A DNA stretch of 64,000 nucleotides from Mesorhizobium loti. GTDB lineage: Bacteria; Pseudomonadota; Alphaproteobacteria; Rhizobiales; Rhizobiaceae. Where the stretch lies: contig NZ_LPWA01000164.1 of assembly GCF_001510895.1 (NCBI RefSeq), forward strand, positions 62,001 to 126,000, in the 5' to 3' direction. The notes beneath the pieces were generated by a model. The model was not told the origin of the DNA, searched no databases, and saw only the letters and a program-made list of their open reading frames with translations. The translations under genes and the position numbers were made by a program. Below are positions 1 through 7,663 of the stretch, in pieces; within the stretch, counting starts at the first letter, position 1; every line of letters begins with the position of its first letter.

Positions 1-574
1 AGAAGGAATCCGACAGCGTCATCGACACTTCGCGCCCGGCGGCATGCGCGAGCCGCGCGGTCTGCCGGATCGCTTCCTTGGCGCGCGGCGGGTCCCACAG
101 ATAGCCCTCGAAATAGGTGACCTTGGCGCCGGCGGCCTTGTCGGCCTCGACGTCTTCCGGCCCGAGCTCGACGCAGGCGCCGAGATAGGTGTTCATCGAG
201 CGCTCGCCGTCCGGCGTAACGAAGATCATCGAGCGCGCCGTCGGCGGTTCGCCCTGGAGCGGCTTGGTGTCGAAGGCCACGCCCTGGGCGTGGATGTCGT
301 GGGTGTAGATATCGCCAAGCGCATCGTTCGACACCTTGCCAAAGAAAGCGGCACGGCCGCCGAAGCTCGCCACGCCCGCCGCCGTGTTGCCGGCACTGCC
401 GCCCGAAGCCTCGATCGCCGGCCCCATGCGGCTGTAGAGCAGTTCGGCGCGCCTGGTGTCGATGAGGTTCATCGCGCCCTTGATGATGCCGTTGGTTTCG
501 AGAAAGGTCTCGTCGCACTGGGCGATGATGTCGACAATGGCATTGCCGATGCAAAGCACGTCATATTCCGGCAT
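1..574 (-). CDS. PfkB-family (adenosine kinase-like) sugar kinase, C-terminus outside window
   Basis: Read on the minus strand, the translation begins MPEYDVLCIGNAIVDII and contains the glycine-rich substrate-side segment GGSAGNTAAGVASFGG near residues 57-72, followed by GKVSNDALGD. This is the N-terminal half of a PfkB/ribokinase-fold kinase, closest in pattern to bacterial adenosine kinase-like proteins. About 191 codons are visible; the family is usually about 330 residues, so the C-terminal DTxGD catalytic motif lies beyond the left edge. ATG at 574 is preceded by a GGCGGAG ribosome-binding site. It would phosphorylate a nucleoside or sugar hydroxyl with ATP in the cytosol. The substrate cannot be set from this fragment. 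Confidence 0.85.
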   Translation of the reverse strand, partial: MPEYDVLCIGNAIVDIIAQCDETFLETNGIIKGAMNLIDTRRAELLYSRMGPAIEASGGSAGNTAAGVASFGGRAAFFGKVSNDALGDIYTHDIHAQGVAFDTKPLQGEPPTARSMIFVTPDGERSMNTYLGACVELGPEDVEADKAAGAKVTYFEGYLWDPPRAKEAIRQTARLAHAAGREVSMTLSDSF

Positions 575-842
575 CAATGTCTCCGCCAACGACTGCCGGC
601 TTTCTGCCATGCCGGCCGGGCGCGGGTCTAGCGACTTGCGGCCGCTTTGCCTACCCCGAAAATCGGCACCTTGCTGTCGTACCGACCTTGGCCGGTCTTA
701 TTCGCCGGCTGCGGCAGCGTTCGCAGCGAACTGGCCCATAACAGTCGCATCGCTCCTGGCTATGGTTTCACCGTCATCGAAACATTTCCGCTCGGTCGTG
801 AGCTAGAAGCGGATCGCTTAGGCTGAAGGCACGAACCACAAG
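575..842. other. Divergent intergenic region, nothing recognised
   Basis: 268 bases between the minus-strand kinase and the plus-strand EamA gene. The open frames crossing it have no ribosome-binding site and arginine- or serine-rich content typical of GC-rich shadows. It should hold the divergent promoters, but I could not identify convincing -35/-10 pairs. Confidence 0.5.
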
Positions 843-1744
843 ATGTCCGAGAAGACCGAAATGACCACGGAACTGGCTCTGCTCGGGGTGCTGGCGGTGC
901 TGTGGGGCGCGTCCTACACCTTCATCAAGATCGGCGTCGAGACGATTCCGCCGATTACCTTCATCGCGGGCCGCACTTTGATCGCCGGCGGCGTTCTGCT
1001 TGCAGTCATCCGCTGGCGCGGCCTCGCCATGCCGTGGGATGTGGTCAACTGGCGCCGCTTCATGTTCCAGGCCTGTCTCAACAGCGTCATTCCGTTCACG
1101 CTGATCGCCGCCGCCGAGCGTTCGATCGATGCCGGTCTTGCGACGATCCTCAACGCGACATCGCCGATCTTCACCTTCCTGCTGACGGCGCTGATCACCC
1201 GCCACGAACCGGTGACGCTGCGCAAGCTGGTCGGCGTCGGCGCGGCATTGCCGGCATTTGCCTGATCGTCGGCACCGAGGCGCTTGGCGGGCTCAGCCAT
1301 CAATTGTGGGCGCAGCTTGCCGTCATCGCCGCTACCGTCAGCTATGCCGGTGCCGCCATATTCGGGCGCAACTTCAGGGGGTTAGATCCGATGCTGCCGG
1401 CGGCCGGATCGATGATCTGCGGCGCCGCGATCCTGATTCCCTTGAGCCTCGTCTTCGACCGGCCTTGGACATTGACGCCGTCGACGGCGTCCATCCTGGC
1501 TCTCCTCGGGCTTTCAGTCTTCTCGACCGCGCTCGCCTTCTCGATTTTCTTCCGGCTCATCCACACGCTTGGTTCGGTCGGCACGACCTCGCAGGCCTAT
1601 CTGCGCGTGCCGATCGGCGTCGGCATCGGCGCCGTCTTCCTCGGCGAAAGCCTCGGGCCGACGGCCTGGCTCGGTATGGCCTTTGTCGTCGTCGGCGTTG
1701 CCGCCATGACCATTCCGGCTCGTCAGACCAGGCTCGCTCGATAG
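843..1744 (+). pseudogene. EamA/DMT-family exporter, one frameshift
   Basis: Ten-TM drug/metabolite transporter built from two EamA repeats; such inner-membrane proteins export amino acids or other metabolites. The first frame gives MSEKTEMTTELALLGVLAVL through VGVGA and then stops. The second frame resumes at GIAGICLIVGTEALGG and runs to 1744. Adding one G in the GCGCGGCATT stretch near 1248 joins them into a normal protein of about 300 residues. Codon use is the same in both halves, so this looks like a base lost in sequencing or a very recent mutation. The ATG at 843 has only a weak GAAGG upstream; the in-frame ATG at 861 is an alternative. The exported substrate is unknown. Confidence 0.85.
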
Positions 1745-1809
1745 TTGCGCCGATCAAAAAGCCTGCCTATGTCGGGGGCACCTTTCTCGATGAGGGGCTT
1801 GGACCTGCC

Positions 1810-2505
1810 GTGATCCTCGACGCCGCCCGCGCCGCCGCCAGCCGGTTGTTCTCTCCGGAATTTCGATCGGTCTTCCTGAAGACGCTTGGGCTCACCGTGT
1901 TGGCGCTGGTAGCGCTGTGGTTCGCAATCAGCAGCCTGTTCGAATGGCTGGCGCTGCCGTGGATCGACGCGCTGCTGCCCGGCCTGCCGGCTTGGGCCGG
2001 ATTGCTTGGGCTCATCATCGCCGGCATTGGCCTTGCGCTGGGCCTGGCGCTCCTGATAGCGCCGGTGACGGCGATCGTCGCCGGCCTGTTCCTCGACGAT
2101 GTCGCCGAAGTGGTCGAGCGCACCGACTATCCGGGCGATCCGCCCGGCCGCGCCGTGCCGGCGCTGCATTCGCTGGCGCTGGCGATCAAATTCTTCGGGG
2201 TCGTCATCATCGGCAACATCGTGGCGCTGCTCTTGCTCCTGGTGCCGGGCATCAACATCGCCGCCTTCTTCATCGTCAACGGCTATCTGCTGGGCCGCGA
2301 GTTCTTCGAATTCGCCGCCATGCGGTTTCGCCCCGAGGCCGAAGCCAAGGCGCTGCGCCGGAAATATGCCGGCACGGTGTTCCTGGCCGGACTGCTCATC
2401 GCGGCCTTCCTTGCCGTACCGCTGCTCAACCTTTTGACGCCGCTTTTCGCCGCCGCCATGATGGTGCATCTGCACAAGGCGGTTTCCGCGCGCGAGCTGG
2501 TCTAA
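1810..2505 (+). CDS. EI24/CysZ-like membrane protein
   Basis: A 231-residue integral membrane protein with four or more hydrophobic segments, starting ILDAARAAASRLFSPEF and including LPWIDALLPGLPAW and the conserved GYLLGREFFEFAAMRF segment. This is the EI24 domain layout shared with CysZ, a sulfate uptake protein of the inner membrane. The GTG at 1810 has GAGGGG about 12 bases upstream and lies 65 bases after the EamA gene, so the two are probably cotranscribed. The stop codon TAA touches a palindromic repeat. Sulfate transport is inferred from family membership only. Confidence 0.8.
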   Translation: MILDAARAAASRLFSPEFRSVFLKTLGLTVLALVALWFAISSLFEWLALPWIDALLPGLPAWAGLLGLIIAGIGLALGLALLIAPVTAIVAGLFLDDVAEVVERTDYPGDPPGRAVPALHSLALAIKFFGVVIIGNIVALLLLLVPGINIAAFFIVNGYLLGREFFEFAAMRFRPEAEAKALRRKYAGTVFLAGLLIAAFLAVPLLNLLTPLFAAAMMVHLHKAVSARELV

Positions 2506-2549
2506 TGCATGTCGACCAAAAGTGCGCAGCACTTTTGGGCGACATGCAT
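2505..2549. repeat. Palindromic intergenic repeat, ATGCATGTCG type
   Basis: Arms 2505-2525 and 2529-2549 pair over 20 of 21 positions around a 3-base loop. The arms begin ATGCATGTCG and contain CCAAAAGTGC. A diverged copy is at 45319-45366. It sits between convergent genes and can act as a bidirectional terminator, though it lacks a T run. A second dyad (AAAGCGCG near 2563, CGCGCTTT near 2597) follows. Confidence 0.75.
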
Positions 2550-2600
2550 CAAAACAAAGACTGAAAGCGCGCCGCCTGAATCCCTTCTGCGCGACGCGCT

Positions 2601-3413
2601 TTAGTCCTGCTCCGTACCGCTCCCGCGGAACAGCGCCTGCAGCTTGCCGAACGGCATTGCCGCGCGGGTGAAGCCGAAGGTGCCGTCCTGCTGGATCTCG
2701 CGCGCGGCCGTTTCCAGCATGCCATAGGCGAAGTTGGTCAGCCATGGCCCAAGCGAGACGCGTTTGACGCCCGCCTGCGCAAGGTCGGCGATGGTGAAGC
2801 CGGGCCGCGCCATGACATTGATCGGCTTTGTCACCGCCGAGCAGACCGTCCGCACCGTCTCGACGTCGCTCAACCCCGGCGCATAGAGCACGTCCGCGCC
2901 GGCGTTCTCGAAGGCCTGCAGCCGCTTGATCGTGTCGTCAAGATCGGTCTTGCCCCACAGGAAGTTTTCGGCCCGCGCGGTGAAGACGAAATCGTGCTTG
3001 AGCGCCCGAGCCGCCTCGACGGCCGCGGCGACGCGTTCGACGGCATGCGAGAAATCGTAGATCGGATTGTCGGGGTCGCCTGTATGGTCCTCGATCGAGC
3101 AGCCGGCAAGGCCGGCGGCTTCGGCCGCGAAGATGGTTTCGGCCGCTTGCTCGGGGCTGTCGCCTTTGCCGCGCTCGAGGTCGGCCGAAACCGGCAGGTC
3201 GGTTGCCGCCGTCACCTCGCGGCAATGGTGGATCATGGCATCGAAGGTCACGGCCCCGTCAGGCAGGCCGCGCGAGAAGGCAAAGCCGGCGCTGGTGGTG
3301 GCCAGCGCCTTGAAGCCGAAGGAAGAAAGAAGCTTGGTCGTGCCGACATCCCAAGGATTGGGCATGACGAAGGTGGAGGCGTGAAGATCGCGAAAAATCT
3401 TGCCCTTGTCCAT
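2601..3413 (-). CDS. Isocitrate lyase/PEP mutase superfamily protein
   Basis: A 270-residue TIM-barrel protein of the ICL/PEP mutase family, which makes or breaks C-C or C-P bonds next to a carboxylate using Mg2+. Visible segments are MPNPWDVGTTKLLSSFG (N-terminal), PVSADLERGKGD (metal-binding strand), GCSIEDHTGD, FTARAENFLWG and NVMARPG. The KKCGH/KRCGH signature of true isocitrate and methylisocitrate lyases is absent, so it belongs with the PEP mutase/oxaloacetate hydrolase-like group often annotated as a PrpB-like protein. The ATG at 3413 has GAGGAACC upstream. It is monocistronic, convergent with the CysZ-like gene. Substrate unknown. Confidence 0.88.
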   Translation of the reverse strand: MDKGKIFRDLHASTFVMPNPWDVGTTKLLSSFGFKALATTSAGFAFSRGLPDGAVTFDAMIHHCREVTAATDLPVSADLERGKGDSPEQAAETIFAAEAAGLAGCSIEDHTGDPDNPIYDFSHAVERVAAAVEAARALKHDFVFTARAENFLWGKTDLDDTIKRLQAFENAGADVLYAPGLSDVETVRTVCSAVTKPINVMARPGFTIADLAQAGVKRVSLGPWLTNFAYGMLETAAREIQQDGTFGFTRAAMPFGKLQALFRGSGTEQD

Positions 3414-3592
3414 GGCGGTTCCTCAATCATGATCGGGTTGTGAGGGGAAATCTATCGCGCGGGCCGGGGCCGGGCAAATGAATGCGTTTCGTTCAGAAGC
3501 GTTTCTCGTTTTCTGCTGACAATTTCTCGAAGGCGTCGGAATCCTTGACGTAATGTGATGCCTTGGCGTCCCAGCGATAGGTGACGGAAATG

Positions 3593-4348
3593 TCATGCGA
3601 GACGGCCTTTGGCGGCGCCTCGTCGCAGCTTTCCCCCGCTCGGCACCGTCGCGTCCTTCACCGTGGCCTTGATGGGCGCATAAGGCTTATGGCCACCAAG
3701 GCTCCGGAAGACCGGGTTTTGCGTGCGCCGGTAGGCGCAGTAATTTTCGTCGAACGTATAGATCGCGTCGATCAGGGAAAAGCGGTCGTTGCGGACCATG
3801 ATCAGCATCGTGCCGACATAGCCCTGATTCGAGTTGAAATGCGTGCTCATGGTGACGATGGCATCGTCACCGGCTGCGATCGAAACCTTGCCGGGATCTC
3901 GAAAATAGGTGCTCCGATCGACGGCGACATTGACTGCATCGAGCAGCCTCGGCTTACCCGTGACGTCGTAGAGCGCCAGCACGGCAAAGCCCTCGGCGCT
4001 GTCGGGGGAGTCGCCGAGGTCGAAAAGCATGGTCAGCCTGTCCTTGTCGCCGGCCTTGATGGGAAGAACGGCGGCATTCGGCAGATTGATGGTCTCCGGC
4101 GGCGAGCCGCCTTCATCGACGCCAAGGATATGGCGCATCTCAATTGGTACGGTGCCGTCGTAGAAGCCGTTCGCGCCGGGGCTCAGATCGGGAATGACCA
4201 TCCTGGCGAGGTCGAGATAGGTGGTGTCCTGATGTCCGGGAATGGGACTGTTCAGCTCCGGAAAGCTGACAGCCTGCGCTCTGACCGTTGCCCACAGGCA
4301 TGGCAGTAGAAGGCAGGCGACGGCGAAGCGAAGCAGGATTGCATTCAT
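3593..4348 (-). CDS. Secreted protein of unknown function, C-terminus frameshifted
   Basis: The product starts MNAILLRFAVACLLLPCLW and ends its hydrophobic stretch at ATVRAQA, a standard Sec signal peptide. The mature part (about 225 residues) has no motif I recognise; it carries the phrases GANGFYDGTVPIEMRHILG and FDENYCAYRRTQNPVF. As read, it ends in KLRRGAAKGRLA. Removing one C from the CCCCC run at 3633-3637 changes the end to SCDEAPPKAVSHDISVTYRW and extends the frame to a stop at 3493, about 34 residues longer, with protein-like composition. I think the longer form is real. ATG at 4348 has GAGGGG nine bases upstream; an in-frame start at 4372 would bury the signal peptide. Role unknown. 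Confidence 0.7.
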   Translation of the reverse strand: MNAILLRFAVACLLLPCLWATVRAQAVSFPELNSPIPGHQDTTYLDLARMVIPDLSPGANGFYDGTVPIEMRHILGVDEGGSPPETINLPNAAVLPIKAGDKDRLTMLFDLGDSPDSAEGFAVLALYDVTGKPRLLDAVNVAVDRSTYFRDPGKVSIAAGDDAIVTMSTHFNSNQGYVGTMLIMVRNDRFSLIDAIYTFDENYCAYRRTQNPVFRSLGGHKPYAPIKATVKDATVPSGGKLRRGAAKGRLA

Positions 4349-4410
4349 GATGTGGCGCCCCTCGGATGCCACGCTAGCACGAAGCCCTGCGGCGCGCAGC
4401 CGGGACGCGG

Positions 4411-5082
4411 TCAGTGGACCGGCACAAGCTCTGCCAGTTCGCGCATGTCATCGAACAGGATGCCGCCGGCCGTGGCCAGCCCGTCAGGGTCCGAGAGCGG
4501 ATCGGCATGATAGGAGAACACGCGCATGCCGGCGGCAATGCCGGCCTGGGTGCCGGCGACGCTGTCCTCGATGACGATGCAGTCGGCCGGCGCGAAGCCC
4601 ATCGTCGCGGCCGCGTGAAGGAAGAGGTCAGGGAACGGCTTGCCGCGCCCGACCATGGTAGAGGAGAACATGGCATGCTCGAACAGCGGCAAAAGCCCGG
4701 TCTGGCCGAGCGTGATATGCATCTTCGAGACCCGCGCCGAGGAAGCCACGCAATAGGCGATGCCGGCGGCCCGCACCTTCTCGATGAAGTCGCGCACGTA
4801 GGGGATCGCCTCGACGCCATGCGCGAACAGATCCGGCAGGCCGGCGTTCCAGCGTTCGACGAAATCGGCGCCGAGCCTGACCTCGGTCTTCGCTTCGATC
4901 TCTTTTTGCACCGAGGCCATGCTGCGGCCGGAAAAATGCCTGCGGCAATATTCGAAGGTCGTCTCGAAACCGGCAGCATTCAGCCATTCCGCAAGGCGCC
5001 GGTTGGCAAGGTTCTCGGTGTCGACCAGAACTCCGTCGCAGTCGAAGATGACCAGTCTAGGAATGGGTCGTGTTTCAGTCAT
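4411..5082 (-). CDS. HAD-family phosphatase
   Basis: A 223-residue haloacid dehalogenase superfamily hydrolase with a C1 cap. Motif I is IFDCDGVLVDTE (nucleophile and acid/base aspartates, residues 13-17), motif II is VASSARV, the lysine of motif III is in GRGKPFPD, and motif IV is VIEDSVAG. This places it with beta-phosphoglucomutase-like and sugar-phosphate phosphatases (YieH/YcjU group). It would dephosphorylate a small cytosolic phosphate ester. It reads away from the hairpin at 5121-5167 and has a weak ribosome-binding site. The precise substrate cannot be read from sequence. Confidence 0.88.
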   Translation of the reverse strand: MTETRPIPRLVIFDCDGVLVDTENLANRRLAEWLNAAGFETTFEYCRRHFSGRSMASVQKEIEAKTEVRLGADFVERWNAGLPDLFAHGVEAIPYVRDFIEKVRAAGIAYCVASSARVSKMHITLGQTGLLPLFEHAMFSSTMVGRGKPFPDLFLHAAATMGFAPADCIVIEDSVAGTQAGIAAGMRVFSYHADPLSDPDGLATAGGILFDDMRELAELVPVH

Positions 5083-5120
5083 ATTGAAGCAATTCTGGAG
5101 GGAATTCGGGTCAAGGTCGA

Positions 5121-5167
5121 GCTCTTCGGCGCAGGTCGTGCTGGTAGCACGGCCAAGTCCGAAGAGC
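5121..5167. repeat. 47-base two-stem hairpin
   Basis: Outer arms GCTCTTCGG (5121-5129) and CCGAAGAGC (5159-5167) pair perfectly. The inner arms CGTGCT and AGCACG (5137-5142 and 5146-5151) pair around a GGT loop. The two stems are separated by a symmetric 7+7 internal loop. There is no T run on either side, so it is not a canonical terminator. It lies between the dut stop and the HAD gene start. Confidence 0.5.
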
Positions 5168-5229
5168 GAAGGATTTGGCTCGAATTCACCCGGCAGAATG
5201 GTTCAATGTGATTGAAATACGGCCCAGCA

Positions 5230-5715
5230 TTAAGCCGTGCCGGTCGACCCGAAACCGCCGGCGCCGCGCGTCGTGCCGCCAGCGAGCGCCCGTTCCTCGC
5301 TGGCCACCTGCGTCGCCGCGGCAAACACGATCTGCGCGATCCGCATGCCGCGCGTCACGGCAAAATCTTCGTCGCCGAGGTTGATCAGCAGCACCTTCAC
5401 CTCGCCGCGATAGTCGCTGTCGATGGTGCCGGGTGTGTTGAGGATGGTCAGGCCATGCTTGAAGGCGAGGCCGGAACGCGGCCGGACCTGGCCTTCCATG
5501 CCTTCCGGGATTTCCAGGATCAGCCCTGTCGGCACCAGCGCGCGCTTTCCCGGCAGGATCAGCAGCGGCCGGTCTTCCGGCACCGCGGCGCGCAGGTCCA
5601 TGCCGGCAGCGCCCGCGCTTTCATAGGCAGGCAGCGGCAAGCCCTCGCCATGCGGAAGCCTGACGAAACCGACGGTGGGGCCGATGACGGAGGAAGGATA
5701 GACAGCGGTGCGCAT
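5230..5715 (-). CDS. dut: dUTP diphosphatase
   Basis: Trimeric dUTPase of 161 residues that hydrolyses dUTP to dUMP and pyrophosphate, limiting uracil in DNA and supplying dUMP for dTMP synthesis. All five family motifs are visible in order: AGMDLRA (I), RPRSGLA (II, P-loop-like), NTPGTIDSDYRGE (III, catalytic Asp and Tyr), RIAQIVF (IV) and the Gly-rich RGAGGFGSTG tail (V). ATG at 5715 is preceded by AGGAATGGGCTC. An Lrp-type regulator gene ends 90 bases upstream on the same strand. Confidence 0.97.
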   Translation of the reverse strand: MRTAVYPSSVIGPTVGFVRLPHGEGLPLPAYESAGAAGMDLRAAVPEDRPLLILPGKRALVPTGLILEIPEGMEGQVRPRSGLAFKHGLTILNTPGTIDSDYRGEVKVLLINLGDEDFAVTRGMRIAQIVFAAATQVASEERALAGGTTRGAGGFGSTGTA

Positions 5716-5804
5716 GAGCCCATTCCTATCGGCGCGAATGGCGATTCGGTCAACTCCGAGCCGAGCCTATCAACGGCTTTCTTTGAGCGCGGTTCCTTGG
5801 GTTT

Positions 5805-6275
5805 TCAGCGCAGCTCCACCGGAACGACCGTCGTCTCCTTGATCTCCTCCATCACGAAGGATGCCGAAACGTCCGACAGCGCCACCTTGGCGATCAGCCG
5901 CTGGTAGAGCCGGTCATAGGCTTTGACGTCGGCGACGCGGGCCCTCAGCACATAGTCGAGGTCGCCGGACATCCGGTAGACGCCGGTGATCTCGGCAAAG
6001 CCGGTCACCGCCGCGCGGAACTTCTGCAGCCAGTCCGGGTCGTGGTTGGAGGTGCGGATCAGGATGAACACGGAAAGGCCGAGCCCGAGCTTGTCGGCAT
6101 CGACCAGCGCCACGCGCCCGGTGATGACGCCATCCTCCTCCAGCCGCTTGACGCGTCGCCAGCAGGCGTTGCGCGACAGCGCAACGCGCTCCGACAGCTG
6201 GTCGACGGAAAGCGTGCCGTCGCGCTGCAGTTCCGCCAGCAATCTTCGATCGATTGCATCAAGTTCAAAGGGCAT
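5805..6275 (-). CDS. Lrp/AsnC-family transcriptional regulator
   Basis: A 156-residue protein with an N-terminal winged helix-turn-helix (residues about 5-60; LSERVALSRNACWRRVKRLEEDG) and a C-terminal RAM/AsnC ligand domain (MSGDLDYVLRARV). Members bind amino acids and act as dimers of dimers. The gene is divergent from the 84-residue gene at 6391. Two inverted repeats directly upstream of its ATG, one abutting the start codon, fit autoregulation. No clear Shine-Dalgarno is present, only CCCAAG. The effector is unknown. Confidence 0.93.
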   Translation of the reverse strand: MPFELDAIDRRLLAELQRDGTLSVDQLSERVALSRNACWRRVKRLEEDGVITGRVALVDADKLGLGLSVFILIRTSNHDPDWLQKFRAAVTGFAEITGVYRMSGDLDYVLRARVADVKAYDRLYQRLIAKVALSDVSASFVMEEIKETTVVPVELR

Positions 6276-6276
6276 C

Positions 6277-6315
6277 TTGGGATAAATGTCCCAAAATCGT
6301 CCTGGTTACAAGGAC
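6277..6315. promoter_or_regulatory. Candidate Lrp operators: two inverted repeats
   Basis: TTGGGA (6277-6282) and TCCCAA (6289-6294) form one dyad with a 6-base centre. GTCCT (6299-6303) and AGGAC (6311-6315) form a second. They lie one base upstream of the Lrp start and in the shared region with the divergent gene at 6391. This matches the usual placement of autoregulatory Lrp/AsnC sites. Binding is inferred. Confidence 0.45.
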
Positions 6316-6390
6316 AATTTGAGACCGATGAACCTTCGGACCGCGGCAGGATACTCAGCATCGGGGCTCGTCCCGGCAGGAGGGATCACC

Positions 6391-6645
6391 ATGACGACAC
6401 GGCTGACTGCGCTCTTCACGTCTCACCCGGCCAAGGTCGGCGAGACTTATTTCGGCCACATGGCCTTTGCCGCCTGGTTCTGTTCCCGCCTGTCGATGGC
6501 TGCGGGTGCTGCGCTCGTTCACGCTTTCTTGCCATTTCTGTTCGAGACTACGGCCAGCCGAATCGTTCGCGAGCTCTACGAGCGCACGCACAACAGAGGC
6601 TCACACGCGGTCAAGGAGCCGAAGGCTCTCATGGATCGCGCCTGA
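6391..6645 (+). CDS. DUF6356-type small membrane protein
   Basis: An 84-residue protein, MTTRLTALFTSHPAKVGETY at the N-terminus, followed by a hydrophobic stretch (AAWFCSRLSMAAGAALVHAFLPF) and a polar tail with RELYERTHNR. The pattern HPxxVGETYxxH with a single amphipathic membrane segment matches the small DUF6356 proteins of alphaproteobacteria. The ATG at 6391 has a strong AGGAGG seven bases upstream; longer in-frame starts do not. The next gene starts 17 bases after its stop, so they probably share a transcript. Function unknown. Confidence 0.75.
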   Translation: MTTRLTALFTSHPAKVGETYFGHMAFAAWFCSRLSMAAGAALVHAFLPFLFETTASRIVRELYERTHNRGSHAVKEPKALMDRA

Positions 6646-6661
6646 TAAATGGTGGAAAGCG

Positions 6662-7462
6662 ATGTGCCGGTGGGCGGCCTATCTTGGTGAAGCGGTCTTC
6701 CTCGAAGACATCGTCACCGCGCCCTGCCACTCGCTGATCGCCCAGAGCCACTGCGCCCAGGAGGCCAAGTCGCCGACCAATGGCGATGGCTTCGGCCTCG
6801 CCTGGTATGGCGACCGCCCCGAGCCCGGTCTCTATCGCGACATCCTGCCGGCCTGGTCGGACCCAAACCTGAAAAGCCTCTGCCGGCAGATCAAGTCCGG
6901 CCTGTTCCTCGCCCATGTGCGCGCCTCGACCGGCGGCGCCACCAGCCGCATGAACTGCCATCCCTTCATCTCCGGACGCTGGTCGTTCATGCATAACGGC
7001 CAGATCGGCGGCTTCGAGAAGATCCGCCGCGCGCTGGAGAATTCGCTCTCCGACGAAGTCTTCGACCAGCGCGAAGGCACCACCGATTCCGAACTCTTTT
7101 TTCTCCTCATGATCGATGAGGGGTTGTCGACCGACCCGCAGGGTGCGGTCGCGCGGGCGACCAGCCGGGTCATCGAAGCTTCGCGCCGGGCCGGTCTGGA
7201 GCCGGCCCTGAAACTCACCGCCGCCTTCTCCGACGGGCAGGCGCTCTACGCCGTACGCTACGCCACCGACGATCATGCGCCTACGCTCTACACTTCGGTT
7301 TTTCGCAACGGCGGCGGCCGCTGCATCGTGTCCGAGCCGTTCGACCGCGACGGCGGCGAGTGGCAGGCAATCCCTCCGGCGAGCTTCGTCACCATGACCA
7401 GGGACGGCACCAGCATTTACCCGTTTGCGCCGGCAGTTGCCAAGTTCGCGTTGGCTGTCTAG
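6662..7462 (+). CDS. Class II glutamine amidotransferase (YafJ/EgtC-like)
   Basis: A 266-residue Ntn-hydrolase. The start MCRWAAYLG places Cys2 as the N-terminal nucleophile once Met is removed. GDGFGLAWYG, FLAHVRAST and NCHPFISGRWSFMHNGQI are the glutamine-pocket motifs of the YafJ/EgtC-type class II fold. There is no synthetase partner domain, so it may cleave gamma-glutamyl amides directly, as EgtC does in ergothioneine synthesis, or serve an unlinked partner. No ergothioneine genes lie nearby. The ATG has GGAAAG upstream. A strong hairpin follows the stop. Confidence 0.9.
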   Translation: MCRWAAYLGEAVFLEDIVTAPCHSLIAQSHCAQEAKSPTNGDGFGLAWYGDRPEPGLYRDILPAWSDPNLKSLCRQIKSGLFLAHVRASTGGATSRMNCHPFISGRWSFMHNGQIGGFEKIRRALENSLSDEVFDQREGTTDSELFFLLMIDEGLSTDPQGAVARATSRVIEASRRAGLEPALKLTAAFSDGQALYAVRYATDDHAPTLYTSVFRNGGGRCIVSEPFDRDGGEWQAIPPASFVTMTRDGTSIYPFAPAVAKFALAV

Positions 7463-7490
7463 CTCCAAAACTTAGCAAGGTCGCGGGACA

Positions 7491-7526
7491 GCGCCCCCCT
7501 CTGTCCTGCCGGACAGAGGGGGGCGC
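7491..7526. repeat. 16-bp stem hairpin, CCCCCTCTGTCC repeat family
   Basis: A perfect 16-base stem (7491-7506 and 7511-7526) around TGCC, built on CTGTCC and GGACAG. The same core forms the ends of the large inverted repeat at 32051-32207. It sits 29 bases after the amidotransferase stop and probably helps stop or protect that transcript, but there is no T run. Confidence 0.7.
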
Positions 7527-7663
7527 CGTAGAGCGCCAGCCTTAACATCGATCGGCGCAATTTCGATCAAGCGTCGCGATCCTCCGGATGCTGAAATCGG
7601 CTTGAAGCCGCGCCCTCATCCGCCATGTTCAAGGAAGCGCGGCAAGCAGCCGGAGTGCGCATC

